Below, in pieces: positions 1-12,624 of a DNA stretch of 64,000 nucleotides (positions are counted from its first letter, which is position 1; each line of letters opens with the position of its first letter). The position numbers were made by a program, and so were the translations under genes. Below the pieces are notes generated by a model that saw only the letters and a program-made list of their open reading frames with translations, did not search any database and was not told the DNA's origin. Source of the DNA: Daphnia carinata (Eukaryota; Arthropoda; Branchiopoda; Diplostraca; Daphniidae). Location: assembly GCF_022539665.2 (NCBI RefSeq), contig NC_081331.1:14168638-14232637 (forward strand), written 5' to 3'.

Positions 1-3000
1 CCTTCGACCAGCGTGGAACCCATTTCTGAAACGATCCCGACCACCGACATTACCACCACTCCATCGACAGCAGAAGACGTTAACAAGACCGCGACCAACA
101 CGACACCGATCGACGACAACAACAGCACCACGATCGAATTGAGCCAATCGCAAGAGGAGAGATGGTTGATTGAAACCTTGGAAGAAGTGGCACAAACTGT
201 TCAAGGTTCTGAACCATCTTCGGATGACAGCCTCGAACAAACTGTTGCGACCGAAGCGCCAAAGGTCCAAGAAGAAAAGTTGAACGAACAGCAGAATAGT
301 TTGTCGTATTCGGCCGCCAGTTCGCCGGAACTTATCGTTCACGACAGCGTTACTAGCACCCCACTTCCAGCGACCATTTCTTCAGCTCCTGTTTGGATCT
401 ACCGGCCGACATCGGCACCCAGCAAAGAACCGGCTAGTGTCCTCAGCCCAGCCAAACGCGGCGGAACTCAGCCTCCCGCAAACACAAACGGATTGAGCCG
501 ATGGGGCGTAACGGTGAAACCAGGTGTGGCCGGTTCGACGACGGTGCGCAGTTTGAAACAGCCCAACCCAGTCGGGTTAGTCACGGCCTCTAAACCTGTC
601 GCAGACGTTGAACGACTGACGACCACTGCCCATCACAAGACGCCCAGATCGACGTTGGCCAGCCAAATGTTGAGCAAAACGGCCATCCCGTCTACGCAGC
701 AAACAACAGATTGGTGGGTGACCAAACCCAATTTCCAATACGATAATCTGAGCGTGGAAGACGCCGATTACGCCCTAAGTGAAAGCAGCCAAACGACGGG
801 CATTTCAGCCGATTTGGCCGAACAAAATGCCGAACTTCCGCCTCCCAAATCACCACCCCATTTCAATATTTTTTACGCGGACGGGCAAGAAGCTCCGAAT
901 AGCATCAAAAATAGGCCTGCCAGTTTTTACCAATCGACGCCTCGTCTACCGCTGTCTGCCAATCCTCTGGTTATCAAAGCGCCTTTAGCCACTAGGACGT
1001 CAACGGTAAGGCCCAAAACGACAGGTAAACCAACCACAACGACGACAACTAAACGACCATCGACGACTAAAAGGGCTGCACCCACAACGACGACAACAAC
1101 GACGACTCCAAAGCCAAAAACGTCAAGACCAAGGACGCCATCGACGACTACAAACAAACCGAAATCAAAACCGACGACCATTTCGACCCGAAAACCGCCC
1201 GCCACCATCCCAATCCGGCAGACGAGCAACAGGCCGGACAATGTTCAATTTGTTCGCGTGCCGTTGCCTAATCTTCGACCCCCATTCCCGGTCGATTCGG
1301 GCGTAACGGACGAACCGGGCAATTTCCAAGAATTTGTTCGCACCACAACCGAAACGCCTGAAGATCCATTGGAAGTGACGGACGTGTTTGAAATCGATGT
1401 CGGTGGCACAGAAATCCGTCCCGTATTTCCGCCCGAATTCGAAGCTGAAGAAGAATTTGGAGCTACTGGTGATCTCACTGATAACACGGCCGAAACGAAC
1501 ACCAGTACGACTGACAGCGGCAGCACTACATCCAGCGGAAGTGAAACAAACAATAACGGTTTGATTGACGAGCAGCAAATTCCTATTAATTTCGTTGTGG
1601 TCAACATTTGGAATTACGTCGGAGGTCAATTGACTTTGGTTGGCCAGCAAGTGGTTCCCGCTCAAGTCTTGGCCGGCATCAACATCACGAATGGAGCTAC
1701 CATCCAATCATCCAGTTTACCTGAGACCATCTTAAGTCAGCTGACTAACCTTTTGGGATCTACCACTCCTTTAACGACATCGACTACTACGACAACAACA
1801 ACAACTCCGAAACCAACCCTACCTCCTCGTCCTTATGGCGGTGTAGGTAATCCTGCTTTAGTGGGAGTAGGTCCATCTGTTGTGAAAGGACCAGAATACG
1901 GGAAACCCAGTCAAACTTACGGCCCACCAAAAGCCCCATCGACGTCTTACGGCCCTCCACCTAAAGCTCCGTCTACTTCTTATGGGCCCCCTCCGCCAGC
2001 TGAATCTTACGGGCCTCCTCCTCAATCATACGGACCTCCACCACCTTCGTCATACGGACCTCCGCCAGCTTCATCTTACGTTCCTCCGCCAGCTTCATCC
2101 TACGGACCTCCACCAGCTCCATCGTATGGCCCTCCACCGCCATCATCATACGGACCACCTCCATCATACGCGCCTCCGCCATCCATTGCGGCCCCTGCCC
2201 AATATTACGCACCGCCAACAACGACTGTAGCTCCTTCATACGTACTCCCTGAACAATCGTACCAACCACCATCTCCTACCCCTTTAGATTTGGAAGCCAT
2301 CCAGTATCCGACAACGTCTTACGGCCCTCCGCCAACCACAAAAGCTCCGCCTACTTCTTATGGTCCCCCTGTTATAGCCGCTCCTACCATAAACTACGGA
2401 CCTCCACCTAAAGCTCCTTCCACATCTTACGGACCCCCACCGAAAGCTCCTTCAACGTCTTACGGAGTGCCTTCCGTCCAGATCGGCCAACCCATTCAAA
2501 CGTCGTACGGTCCACCACCTACACCGAAGCCAATCGATCTTGAATCTTATGCCGAGAAACATCATCACCACCATCACGATTATCATCATCATCAAGCTTC
2601 CAACATGGATTATCATCCCGATCATCGTACAACAACAACCACAACAACTACAACAGCTTCTCCAGTGACAATCTCCGCTTATCACGCGCCGCATCAATTT
2701 TCATCGGCTTCATTTTCTCAATTGCAAGTGAAGCCTCCGCTGAATGCACCAAACCCACCCGAGATCAATAATCATTTGATCGTCAAAGGAATCGCTAACG
2801 CCAATCAAATCAGCAACAACAACAACAACAAGAATACAGCCAAAGGTAATCGTAGGCCGTCCAATAAGAAGAAGCAGGGAGTTAAAGCTGTTAGCACGAC
2901 CTTACGTACTCCGCAAGGCAATTTGAATTTCGTCGACATTAACAACGGAGCTAGTCCAGGTCCGTTCGTTAAAGGAGGCAATCCATTAGGTGCACTTTTA

Positions 3001-4705
3001 CCTGATTTCATTCTTGAGAGTCTTGGCCATCCGATGTCGTTCTTGCCGCACGAATTTTCACACAGATCCGGACATTTCGCCCCCCGTTTCGAGGACTCCC
3101 CCCCCGCAAGGTAATTCCACCATCTCTGTATTATTAGTAGCTTATTAGGTTAAACGAAGTCCTCTTTGTTAATGTTCACTGTTTACAAAAGACAAAAAGA
3201 ACCTACTTTATAAGTTGTTTCAAACTTTCCCCAATCCCAATTGTTTTTGAACTAGACTCTCCGGCTAATTGGTTGCTGTGAACAAAGCACAATAACAGTC
3301 TAACCATTTATATGTTTCCATTTTTCTTTTTTTTTTTTCAGCCGTTCATAACTTGCATCAGTCCAATTCCCGCTCTGACGTTGTGACATCAAGCCGAACT
3401 GGCAATGACGGAGGGTCGATTACTGGCCGCAATAGACCTCAACCGTCCATTCAAGGTTAGTTTAGTCCCATATGTTTACTATTACGCGCTATTGATTCAA
3501 CAACCCAAAAAAAAAAACGCTCATAAGGAAAAAGAAACACGACATTTTTTTTTCTTTCGGGAAAGGGGGAAAAAACAAGGAAGACAACAACCGGAAAAAG
3601 AAGAAAAACTACATGATAAATATCTTTGTATTTACGTATTGTGGTTCTGGCAGGTACCAAAAGTAATAACAAGGCAAAGAGTCCCGTTAGCGATGGCGTC
3701 ACTAGCAACCCCACCAACAAACAATCCAAACATCCGTTTGACCCGCGACCACCGTTTACCATCAGCCGGCCATCACCGTCTGCTATGGGTACGTGAAAAT
3801 TCGTTTTGTTCGTGCCTATTGAAAAAAATGTAGGGTGCGGAATGATGATCAACATCTAAAATTGATTTTAAATTGCACCATGTTGAATTATTTACAGTTA
3901 GTTCAATTGCGCTCTGCTACGCACAAAAAACGTTAATTAAATAATCAGGCTGATGAAAGAAAACTCGATTTGATGGTTGCATGTAGAAGTTTAATCTCTA
4001 GAATGAAAACGAATTGAATTATTATAAAATGTGATGGAACGCAGAAATCGCTTTCGGAGATGCTGTTGGCAAGAGGTTAACGCCAGTTGCCCATTATTCA
4101 TCTGTGCAACAGCCGTCTGAACATCCGTTAGATTTGACCCACGGCAGCCGTCAAGGTATGTTAGTTCTTAATCGAAAAGGATGACTGAGGGTCTTCGAGC
4201 GACATCTTAACGAACTGCCCCTTCTGTTTTCGGATGAAACAATTAAGGTATTGCTGACGAAGGCTCGATGGACGTAACGACAACAGCCTCAGCACTGACA
4301 ACCAAATCGGACCGTGGGCGATTCAACTTGCAAAACGGAATGAAGTTTAACCTTCCGGCTGCGGCCATTTCTGCTGCTGCCTTTTCATTGCCCATTCTGG
4401 TTGGCCGCAAACGACGACAAGTGGAACCCAGAAGAGGTCCTTATTGGCAGTTGAAGGAAGAGGAACACGACCACGAAGCAGAGGATGCGTTCGTCCGACA
4501 TTTCACGGCTGAGAATGAACGAGAGATGCGCCAAAAGAACATTGCCTCATACAATTGCCGACAGCTATCGGTGAACGATGAAAGTGCTGGCGCTGTTGTT
4601 CCCGGCCGTAGTGTCGCCACAACTCTTCACCATCTGCTCGTTTGTCCCGGTCGCCAATCCCGAACGCTGAACATGATCTTGCTGGACGGCTTGACCATAC
4701 GCTGA
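1..4705 (+). CDS. Pro/Thr-rich YGPP-repeat protein, probably extracellular; 5' end outside window
   Basis: The frame is open from base 1 (first in-window Met at 13), so the N-terminus and any signal peptide lie upstream. Exons: 1-3110, 3342-3455, 3654-3788, 4045-4155, 4248-4705. The large exon holds a Thr-rich tract (about 1018-1150), a second Thr tract (about 1770-1815), roughly 20 SYGPPP-like units (about 1905-2520), a His cluster (about 2560-2600) and an Asn run (about 2812-2830). The later exons encode a less repetitive tail with a basic RKRRQ motif near 4405 and stop at 4703-4705. All later junctions are phase 1, but the strong donor at 3110/3111 is phase 2, so the model has one frame conflict (see findings). 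YGPP-type repeats suggest a cuticle, mucin-like or matrix protein. That role is inferred from composition only, and I do not recognise a named family. Confidence 0.75.
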
Positions 4706-5650
4706 GTGCACGTCACTGACGTTTAATATTAAAAAAGAAACGCTATTTTCCCGTTATTTGACTATTATCTCTGGCCATAAGCTCTTCTTTTGAAATCCCT
4801 AAAATCTCTGTGAGCTGGCTCTCAGAGAGAACGAGAAAAAAGAAGAAGCTGAAGACGAGATTAAGACTTATTTTATTCCTCTTTACATCCGTCCTCCCGT
4901 TTCGTACGTTGTTAACAAGTTAATTAGTAATGCCTCAATTCCAATTAAGAAGAAAAATGTCACCATTTTCTCTTTCATCCTATATTATTTGTTGTTTTGT
5001 TAAGCTGTTGCTTTCATGTTTTATATATTATTTTAATATACATACATCATTTAGAAAATTTATCGATTCAGACACTGGAATTGTCCATTCTTGTTTTGTT
5101 TGAGGAAGCAATCGATTTGCAGTCCACTGAAATAAACACCATTACAGTTAAACCAAATAACATCCGAATTTTTCTGTTTTCTTATGACATCACATCGTTT
5201 GTAAGCGTGACGGTCAGCACTCAACCAATTGTATACGTCATGCCCTTTCATGTTGTTTCTTTCATTTCTTCTCTTTCTTGGAACGTTCCTTAAAATAAAC
5301 ACAATCAACGTCGCACCAACGAATGTAACCATACTGTTATCCACGCAGCCAAAGGCAAAAGGTCTGCTGTGTCGCCTCGACGCCTTTTGTCGTATGCGCG
5401 ATAGACCGTGTGAAAAATGTTTAAGCAACCGACAAAAGCTCCATTCTGCATTCATTCTCAGACCATTGAATATGATGGGGGTCTCGCTGTGTTGCGCAGG
5501 AAGAATTGCGGAGCGAACGAGTAGATATCGGTCTCTAACGGGACTTTCGAAAGAAAGAGAAAAGGACTTTCTTGGAGCTTACACTATAATAAGACGAGGA
5601 CGTTCACATCAATTTATCGCCATTTCGAAACAGGCAGGTGCAGGTACCTG
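4706..5650. other. Intergenic, no gene seen
   Basis: Short open frames on both strands have no splice partners, no recognisable domain and overlap one another. A purine-rich GAGAGA-like stretch lies near 4824-4860. I see no RNA gene here. Confidence 0.6.
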
Positions 5651-5699
5651 AAAGGGCAGCCAAAAAATCGGCAGTCCTTTTTCTTCATTACAAAATAAA

Positions 5700-7330
5700 A
5701 ACTCGCACGATATTGGGTCTACGTACGATCGATAAGATGATGAATTAATTACGTTTATTTCAAAAACGGCTAGTTTGCCGAGAAAACGCTTGGCATTTTC
5801 TGAATCGGCGCAAAATTTTGATTATACAGCGTGAGTTTTATCGAATTCCAAGAGATTTTATTTTTGGTCGATTTTGACAAAAGTGAGAAGGCTATAGCCT
5901 TCTCACTTTTCCATTTTTGGCCAAAATTTAAATTTCGCTAAAAAAGCATGATTTCGATTCAGAATTGAACGTTGATCACGGAAATCAAGTTTATTTTGCA
6001 ATTGGCCGTATGGTTTTTTAATGAAACATAAAAAACGAAAAAATAAGAAAAGTCGGGCTTAAAATTTTTTCCTGCAAAAACTGACACTCATCGGAATTGG
6101 TTGAGGATCACAGGATATACTCGAAATTGAATGCTGATTCCGGCAAAATTGCTATTCTTTCCTAAAGTTAATGGTTTTTGAAATACACCGAATATTTGAC
6201 CGAATGCTTGATTTAAAACGCATGCAGTGTATTCCGTATTTCCAAAATGTTTCAAAATTTTGTGAACGCATTTAATTTTGGTATATTCTGTGGTATTCAA
6301 CCAAAATTAGTGCCGATTTTTGTAGAAACAAATTTTAAGCCCGACTAAATATATAAGCCCGACTTTCTTATGTTTTGCACGAATATTCGGTATATTTCAA
6401 AAACGGCTAATTTGACAAGAAAACGCTTGGCATTTTCTGAATCACTGCAAAATTTTGATTATACAGCGTGATTTTTATCGAATTCCAAGAGATGTAGTTT
6501 TTCGCAGATTTTGACAAAAGGGAGAAGGGTATAGCCTTCCTACTTTTTCAATTTTGGCCCAAATTTAGATTTGATTTAAAACACACGATTCCGATTCAAA
6601 ATTGAACGAGGATCACAAAAATGAAGTTAATTTTTACGTTGGATCTATAGTTTTTTTTAATAAACGGAAAAAACGGGTGATAAATGCTGGCGCGCCAGCA
6701 GTTTATTCCATTTATTACAAAAACGGCTGGTTTGACGAGAACAAAATATTTTTGCTGAAATCCGCCTTTTATTTTAAGTTAATTACAATCAAATTGAATA
6801 TTGAAATAACAATACTGAATTTTTTTCATACTCAAAATTAAGCCCGACTTTTTCGACCATTTAAATTTTGTTCCAAAATACTTAGATTTAGCTATAAAAA
6901 TACATGACTTTGATTCGATTGACTTAATTCCTACTTCTTCAATTTTGGCTAACTTTTAAATTTCATTTAAAATACATGGATTCGATTCAGAATTGAACGA
7001 GAATCACAAATATCAAGTTTGTTTTCTTGTTGGGCTGATTGAGGGAAGTTTTTGAAAGAATCATTAAAAACCGGTCGGTCAGATGAAGTTATTTGCTGCT
7101 CTAACAGCAATTCCGCTTATTTCAAAAAGAGCTAGCTTGAAGGGAAAACGCTTGGTCGACACGGCATCAGCGCAACAAGCGATATACGACCAAAGATGTA
7201 AAGGTACAGATACTATTAATATCCAAATACAATGCCATGTGTATATTTTCATAGCACGCACGATATTGGGCCTAGGTATCACGGCCAACAAGACATCGAT
7301 GGCAGTTGGCTGCTATATAGCAGGCTATTA
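5700..7330. repeat. Cluster of diverged AT-rich interspersed repeat copies
   Basis: Two copies align directly, about 5754-6030 and about 6391-6665. They share the order: TTTCAAAAACGGCTA, AAAACGCTTGGCATTTTCTG, AAAATTTTGATTATACAGCG, ATCGAATTCCAAGAGAT, an AGAAGG(C/G)TATAGCCTTC core, TTCGATTCAGAATTGAACG-like, then GATCACnnAAAT. Partial copies occur around 6706-6740, 6900-7035 and 7105-7165. The 9-mer AAGCCCGAC or its complement occurs at 6052-6060, 6337-6345, 6355-6363 and 6840-6848. The phrase CACGATATTGGG flanks the cluster at about 5706 and 7259. There is no transposase frame, so this looks like a non-autonomous, MITE-like family. A related copy lies at 29861-30222. Confidence 0.75.
5879..5910. 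repeat. Perfect 32-nt palindrome inside the repeat copy
   Basis: AAAAGTGAGAAGGCTA is followed directly by its exact reverse complement, centred on CTATAG with no spacer. The equivalent site in the second copy (about 6516-6549) is decayed. It could extrude as a cruciform or form a 16-bp hairpin in single strands. Confidence 0.9.
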
Positions 7331-8169
7331 GAAAAGGAAGAATGTCTTTGAAACACTGTTAAGTAGCTACGTGGTCGTTAACAGTATAAGACCTCGATAT
7401 ACCAAGACCTTGTCATGGGCTGGGAGTAATTCTCATACTAGTAGTATGGTATTTATCGAACCGTTGGAACAGATTATGACGTGGTGTGTATACCGTTCAT
7501 CGCCTATTCTGATTTTGTCAACCGTTTACTGTTCCCTAATTACAGCAAAAGGAAAAAAAAACGAAGAGAATCAACACTTCCGATAAAATAAAATCTTTTC
7601 TTTTTATCGGCTGGGAACTTCCTTATCTGTTTCTATAATTACACGAATCGAGTTACGAGATAACGGGAAATACATTGTTTCACCATTACAGAGGTTTTTC
7701 ACGTATGCTCGTCTTGTTTCGCTATCCGTGGCATCTGAACGGGAAAATGAATCCATTCTTTATCGAATTACAATTATTTTGAATATTATACGTCTCCCAT
7801 AATACCTCCATCTGTAAACCAAATTGTAATGTTTTCTCGAGGCATTCTTAAAGAGTTCCTCGGTCATATCTGTCGTTGCTATCAGCGAGAGTCATAAACC
7901 AACGTCGTCAAAAATGTTTCTTTTTAATGGAGAAACAAATTTACTGCAACTTTATTATTTCAACGATATTAAAAACCCCATTGGAATACAACAAACAAAT
8001 CCATACGGCAAAACAAAAGGTTTTTTTAAGAGCCCATAATTTCACCTGCAGATTCGGACAAACCAATGAAGCTCAAAAAACAACAACAGAGATTATGTAA
8101 CTCGTACTTATTTCTCATTTTTATAACCGTTTTTGCCAGCCCCACCTGAGAGCATCTAGAAGCAGAAAT
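7331..8169. other. Intergenic, 3' of ALDH6A1
   Basis: No convincing coding exon. The 3'UTR of the minus-strand ALDH6A1 gene must run into this segment. A minus-strand AATAAA (TTTATT at about 7951-7956) is one possible poly(A) signal but lies about 215 bp beyond the stop, so the assignment is weak. Confidence 0.5.
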
Positions 8170-10553
8170 CTACTGCATTGTTGGCATTGCGACTGCTGCC
8201 TGGGTATGGGTAACATCCTGCTCACGCCACATCTGCGTCACCGTTTTCAGCTGAGTGTAGAAATTGATTCCCTATAATGAGGGTCCGAAAGAGGCGTTGA
8301 AACAACGAGATCGAATAACATTAAAACTCCATCTTACTTGTTTGCCGTAAAAGTTGGCATCACCGCGGAACGATCCACGAGAGCCGGTGAACGAGAACAT
8401 TGGCAACGGAACCGGAATGGGTACGTTTACTCCGACCTATTGATTTTGATAAAAACTATATTTAGAATTTTCCTCGCTAGACGAGAAAGACTGTTTTCAA
8501 TACCTGACCAACATCGATTTCTTGGGTAAATTTCCTGGCAGTGGCACCGTTAGTGGTGAAGATAGCCGTGCCGTTGCCGTACATGTTAGAGTTGATTGTG
8601 GTGATGGCATCATCCAGTGTGTCTACCTTGAGGATGACCAATACCGGGCCAAAGATTTCTTCGCGGTAACATTCCATGGAAGGCTGTAAAAAAATCCATA
8701 AATTACCATTTTTGGAAAAAAAAAAATGTAACAGTTGTATTATACCGTGACGTCGGTCAAAATGGTTGGCCCAACAAAGTTGCCTTTCTCGAATCCTGGA
8801 ACAACAATACTGCGACCATCCAAAATGCAATGGGCTCCCTCTTCGATGCCGGATTGAACCAATCGATGAATACGATTCTTGGCCTCGGGAGAAATGACGG
8901 GTCCAAGATCGGCATCCGCAATGTGACCTTGGTTAAAGGGAACAAAAGGAGATATAAACAATTTGAAATGCATTCTAAAAACAATTCTAACAATGAATAA
9001 TTCATCGAGGCACAAAATCCTTTTCAGTAGATATAATTTCATTCCAAACACATTCCAAGGCATACCTGCATTGACTTTCAGTTTCTTGGCTCGTTCGACA
9101 AGATCAGGAATCCAATTGGCAGCATCGCCAACAAACAGAGCCGTACTTAGAGCCATACAGCGTTGACCAGCAGCGCCAAAAGCGGCGCCCACCTAATCAA
9201 CAGAAGGATAAATACGTGATCAAATATAGAGCCATGGCATAATCAACTTACCAACTGGTTGAGGGTATTCTCTTTGTTGGCGTCAGGCATAATGACTCCG
9301 TGATTTTTGGCTCCCATATTTGCCTGAACACGCTTGCCACTACGGGATCCTCGTTCGTAAATGTATTGCCCCTGTGCAATGATAAAGGCGATTAGAGTTT
9401 CTTGAACTTTTGTTTTTAGCGAAAATGAAACTGGTTGACATACGGCTTGGTCGGATCCCACGAAGGAAATGGCTTTAATGTCTGGATGATCGCAAATAAA
9501 GTTGACGGCATCATGGGCTCCGTGAATGACGTTCACTACACCATCGGGTGCACCGGCTTCTCTCAGCATATCAACAAGCATCATGCACGCGCCAGGATCT
9601 CTTTCAGACGGTTTGATGACATAAGTGTTGCCACAAACGAGAGCAACCGGGAACATCTATTCAAAGCGCGATTAAGCCAATATTCATTTCCATGTTCACG
9701 CATTTGTACCCAAAGTGGAATCATGGCAGGGAAATTGAACGGCGTGATTCCCGCACAAACACCCAACGGAGTCCGGAAAGATAACGTGTCCATATCTTTG
9801 GCAATGTTTGGCATTGTCTCTCCTAGCTGAAGACTTGTTACACTGCAGCAATGCTCAACAACCTGAAGGCCTCTAAGTACATCACCTTCTGCATCCACCA
9901 TTGTTTTGCCTTGTTCAGTAGTGATGCTTTTGGCCAATTCTTTCTGCAGACATGAATGAAAATATGATTACCCAATACATATCAATATTTATTCAATAGA
10001 TAACTTTATGCATACCATGTTGTTGCGAATGATGTGCTGGTAACGAAGCATGACTTGCTGCCTTGTGAGAATTGAAGTTTTTGACCATGTTTTGTAGGCT
10101 GCTTTGGCTGCCTCAACTGCATTTTCCATCTCTTCCTGAGTTGCTTTGGGAACTTTCGTAATTACCTTAATTTCCATTCAAATAATTATTATGAGTGAGG
10201 AACAATCTAAACAGTTAAAAATAGTACTTCATTGGTGGCTGGATTACAAAGATCAATCCAATCATTGGTCTTTGATTCCACCATTTTGTTATTAATGAAG
10301 AGTTTCGTTGTAGGGACAGCACAATGGTTTCCTCGCAAACTGACATGTTGAAAAGACTTTGGGATCTAAAATATCAGAATGATAATACTGTTTGCTTAAA
10401 CATTCAAACCAAAATTTTAGTTGTTTTGTTAGAAAAACATGACTGCCAACAGCCTATTGTCTCAACACAGCTGATTACATAATGTGACTACATGTTCTAT
10501 GAAAATTGAATTAAATTTACCAAAGAGATGTTGCGCAGCATGGTAGCAGCCAT
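8170..10553 (-). CDS. ALDH6A1: Methylmalonate-semialdehyde dehydrogenase (acylating), mitochondrial
   Basis: CoA-dependent aldehyde dehydrogenase that oxidises methylmalonate and malonate semialdehydes to propionyl-CoA and acetyl-CoA in valine and pyrimidine catabolism, in the mitochondrial matrix. Minus-strand exons in coding order: 10553-10521, 10365-10228, 10165-10016, 9943-9710, 9656-9444, 9371-9252, 9192-9066, 8927-8746, 8683-8504, 8436-8338, 8271-8170. They give 525 aa, close to the vertebrate protein (about 535). The start [11 protein letters not shown] plus a short basic stretch fits a matrix-targeting peptide. Family signatures are in order: [46 protein letters not shown], the catalytic Cys in [13 protein letters not shown] (about 9150), [10 protein letters not shown], and [14 protein letters not shown] near the end. 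The gene appears intact, and I see no unusual residue. Confidence 0.96.
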
Positions 10554-12624
10554 ATTAAATGAAATTCGTTCTATCACGTCCACGAACGGGATGCTGACCA
10601 AAAAGGAAGAACTAAAAATTTCGTGTAATGCGATTTAACAACAGGATTACACGAATGAAAACGGTGCCGGCATCTAGCGATCAGGAATGAAGTTAGGATA
10701 ACACAGATGTAACATCTGGTTGGCAATGAGATAATGCTGTAGATTTTATGTAAGTGCTCTTCTTGCTTGTTGCCAATGAGTCAGTTCTTCAAAGTCTGCA
10801 AAAGTTCACGACCTACAGTGGAGCAATATTCGATGTCATAATAAAACATGATGAATTGGTTTCATTCGTACATGAAAATGGAATCAATATGTACTAACCC
10901 TGAAAAATGTGGTGAAAAATTGTCAAGTTCCTTCACAAGCTTGTGGAGGGTGCCATACTAATTACATGGGGTAAAGTGATTATCTTCTACCAATATACCA
11001 GCGATTTTTAGCCAATGGCGATTTACAATCCAGCCAGCAAGTCCTTCCTTGTGATTTGGTATGGCTGATGGAGAACAGGTTACTAAAATCTTTTACAGTT
11101 AACAAATGACTGAAATAACGTGTGTTCAGATACGCATTGAATTCTCATATGGACATGCGCGGTTAATGGCATAAGAAATGTAAAACTCGTGTTTTCATAA
11201 AAAAGTTCGTAAAGGTTGATGTTGCCATTAATCAATTGAATTTAACTGACCTAAAGTACTGACTTCTTTTTCCCCAAATCTCTGTGCACCCATGATTATC
11301 GTCATTATGTAGGTTGGTCCATCTTGCGATGTGTTTAGCACGCAAATTTTAATTTAAAGAATGGCTGCTGGTTGGATCCTCAGACATTAGAGTAACAATG
11401 ATGTCGACCTCTTTAGCAACGCAAATAATGAATGAGAATGCAGTGGAGTTCGTCAACATTTGCCTACATGTTCACGATTTCTTTTTAAGTAAAACTGTAG
11501 GACTAAGGGAAGCCATAGTATGGCAGACTGACATCCCTGTCCTACATTTGAAAACTCCACGGGTAATCGATAGAATTGCTAACTTGCTTTACGGATTTGC
11601 AGTTTATACTGCAAAAACTGATACTCTGTTTTTATCCTCAAGGTATTAATGTAAAAGGACCCTATATTGAAAAGGAAAACTCATCAACTGAGTATGGGTA
11701 TACATACAAAGTAATTTGAAGAATGACCGATTTCAAGATGTCGTCATTTCGCTTTAGCACGTTTGATAGAAGGCTAACAGGACATTAGGAAAATGAAAGA
11801 CATTTTGAATATTGATCAGATTAATAGCTGTACAGATCACGCACGCATTAGGCAGTTAGAGGACATCGCCAACAAATAGTTAAATGCATGTATTCTTCGT
11901 TTAATATTCGTGTTATGTAGGCTAAATGGAGAGCGGACTTTTTCGGTTTGTGCTTTACCGCATTGCATCTACTGAATTCGGATGCTGGATCAATATGCTC
12001 CAGATGCAACGGATGGAAAGATGACTGAAATGCCAGATAACTAGCACCAAGGACTGAACACGTGATGCATTCGGAAACAACAAACTTCTTGAGGTGTGTA
12101 TATACTGTAGATTTGAGTTTTATGTGAGGTTACATCATGTTTCTTTTGATATTATTATCTCGGTGGTGCCACGGGTGGTGGCAGAAAATAAGATATATAT
12201 TGGGTTAACCTAACGACAACGTCTTATTTCTTTTTGCCCGTGGGTCACTGAAAGGAGTGCCCCATCGGTTAGATTTCCAACAACTACGACAACTTGGTGA
12301 ACGATAATAGAACATAAGCCAATTATCTCCGTCCCTCCTCGTTCTCTGTACCTCCTGCATTTTCGGCGTTTCCATTTGCACTTGTACGACAACGCACCTC
12401 GTCACGGTTGTCCCCTTCGTGAAGAAAACCGGACAGTGCAACGTGTGCAACTCAGTCTGGTGTTAAGTCCATCAGTATAGTTTGAACAGTTGCATGAGTT
12501 AATCAAAACTCTTTGTCCTCTACGAATCTGCATTGAGGTATGGGTTTCACTAACGGTTGAAAATATCTTTTCATAATTTTTCTTTTTCTTTTCACGTAGC
12601 CCTTCGATTAAACTCCGATTCGAA
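10554..12624. other. Intergenic, about 2 kb, no gene recognised
   Basis: Lies between the ALDH6A1 start (minus) and the small membrane-protein gene (plus), so it should carry both promoters. I see no strong TATA box or RNA gene. An open frame at 11398-11649 has no splice partner or known motif. Confidence 0.55.

Noticed and set aside
1973-2272. Open frames antisense to and out of frame with the YGPP repeats
   Set aside because: They are shadows produced by the repetitive codons of the real frame.
5060-5455. Overlapping open frames on both strands at 4997-5651
   Set aside because: No splice partners, no domain, and composition like surrounding non-coding DNA.
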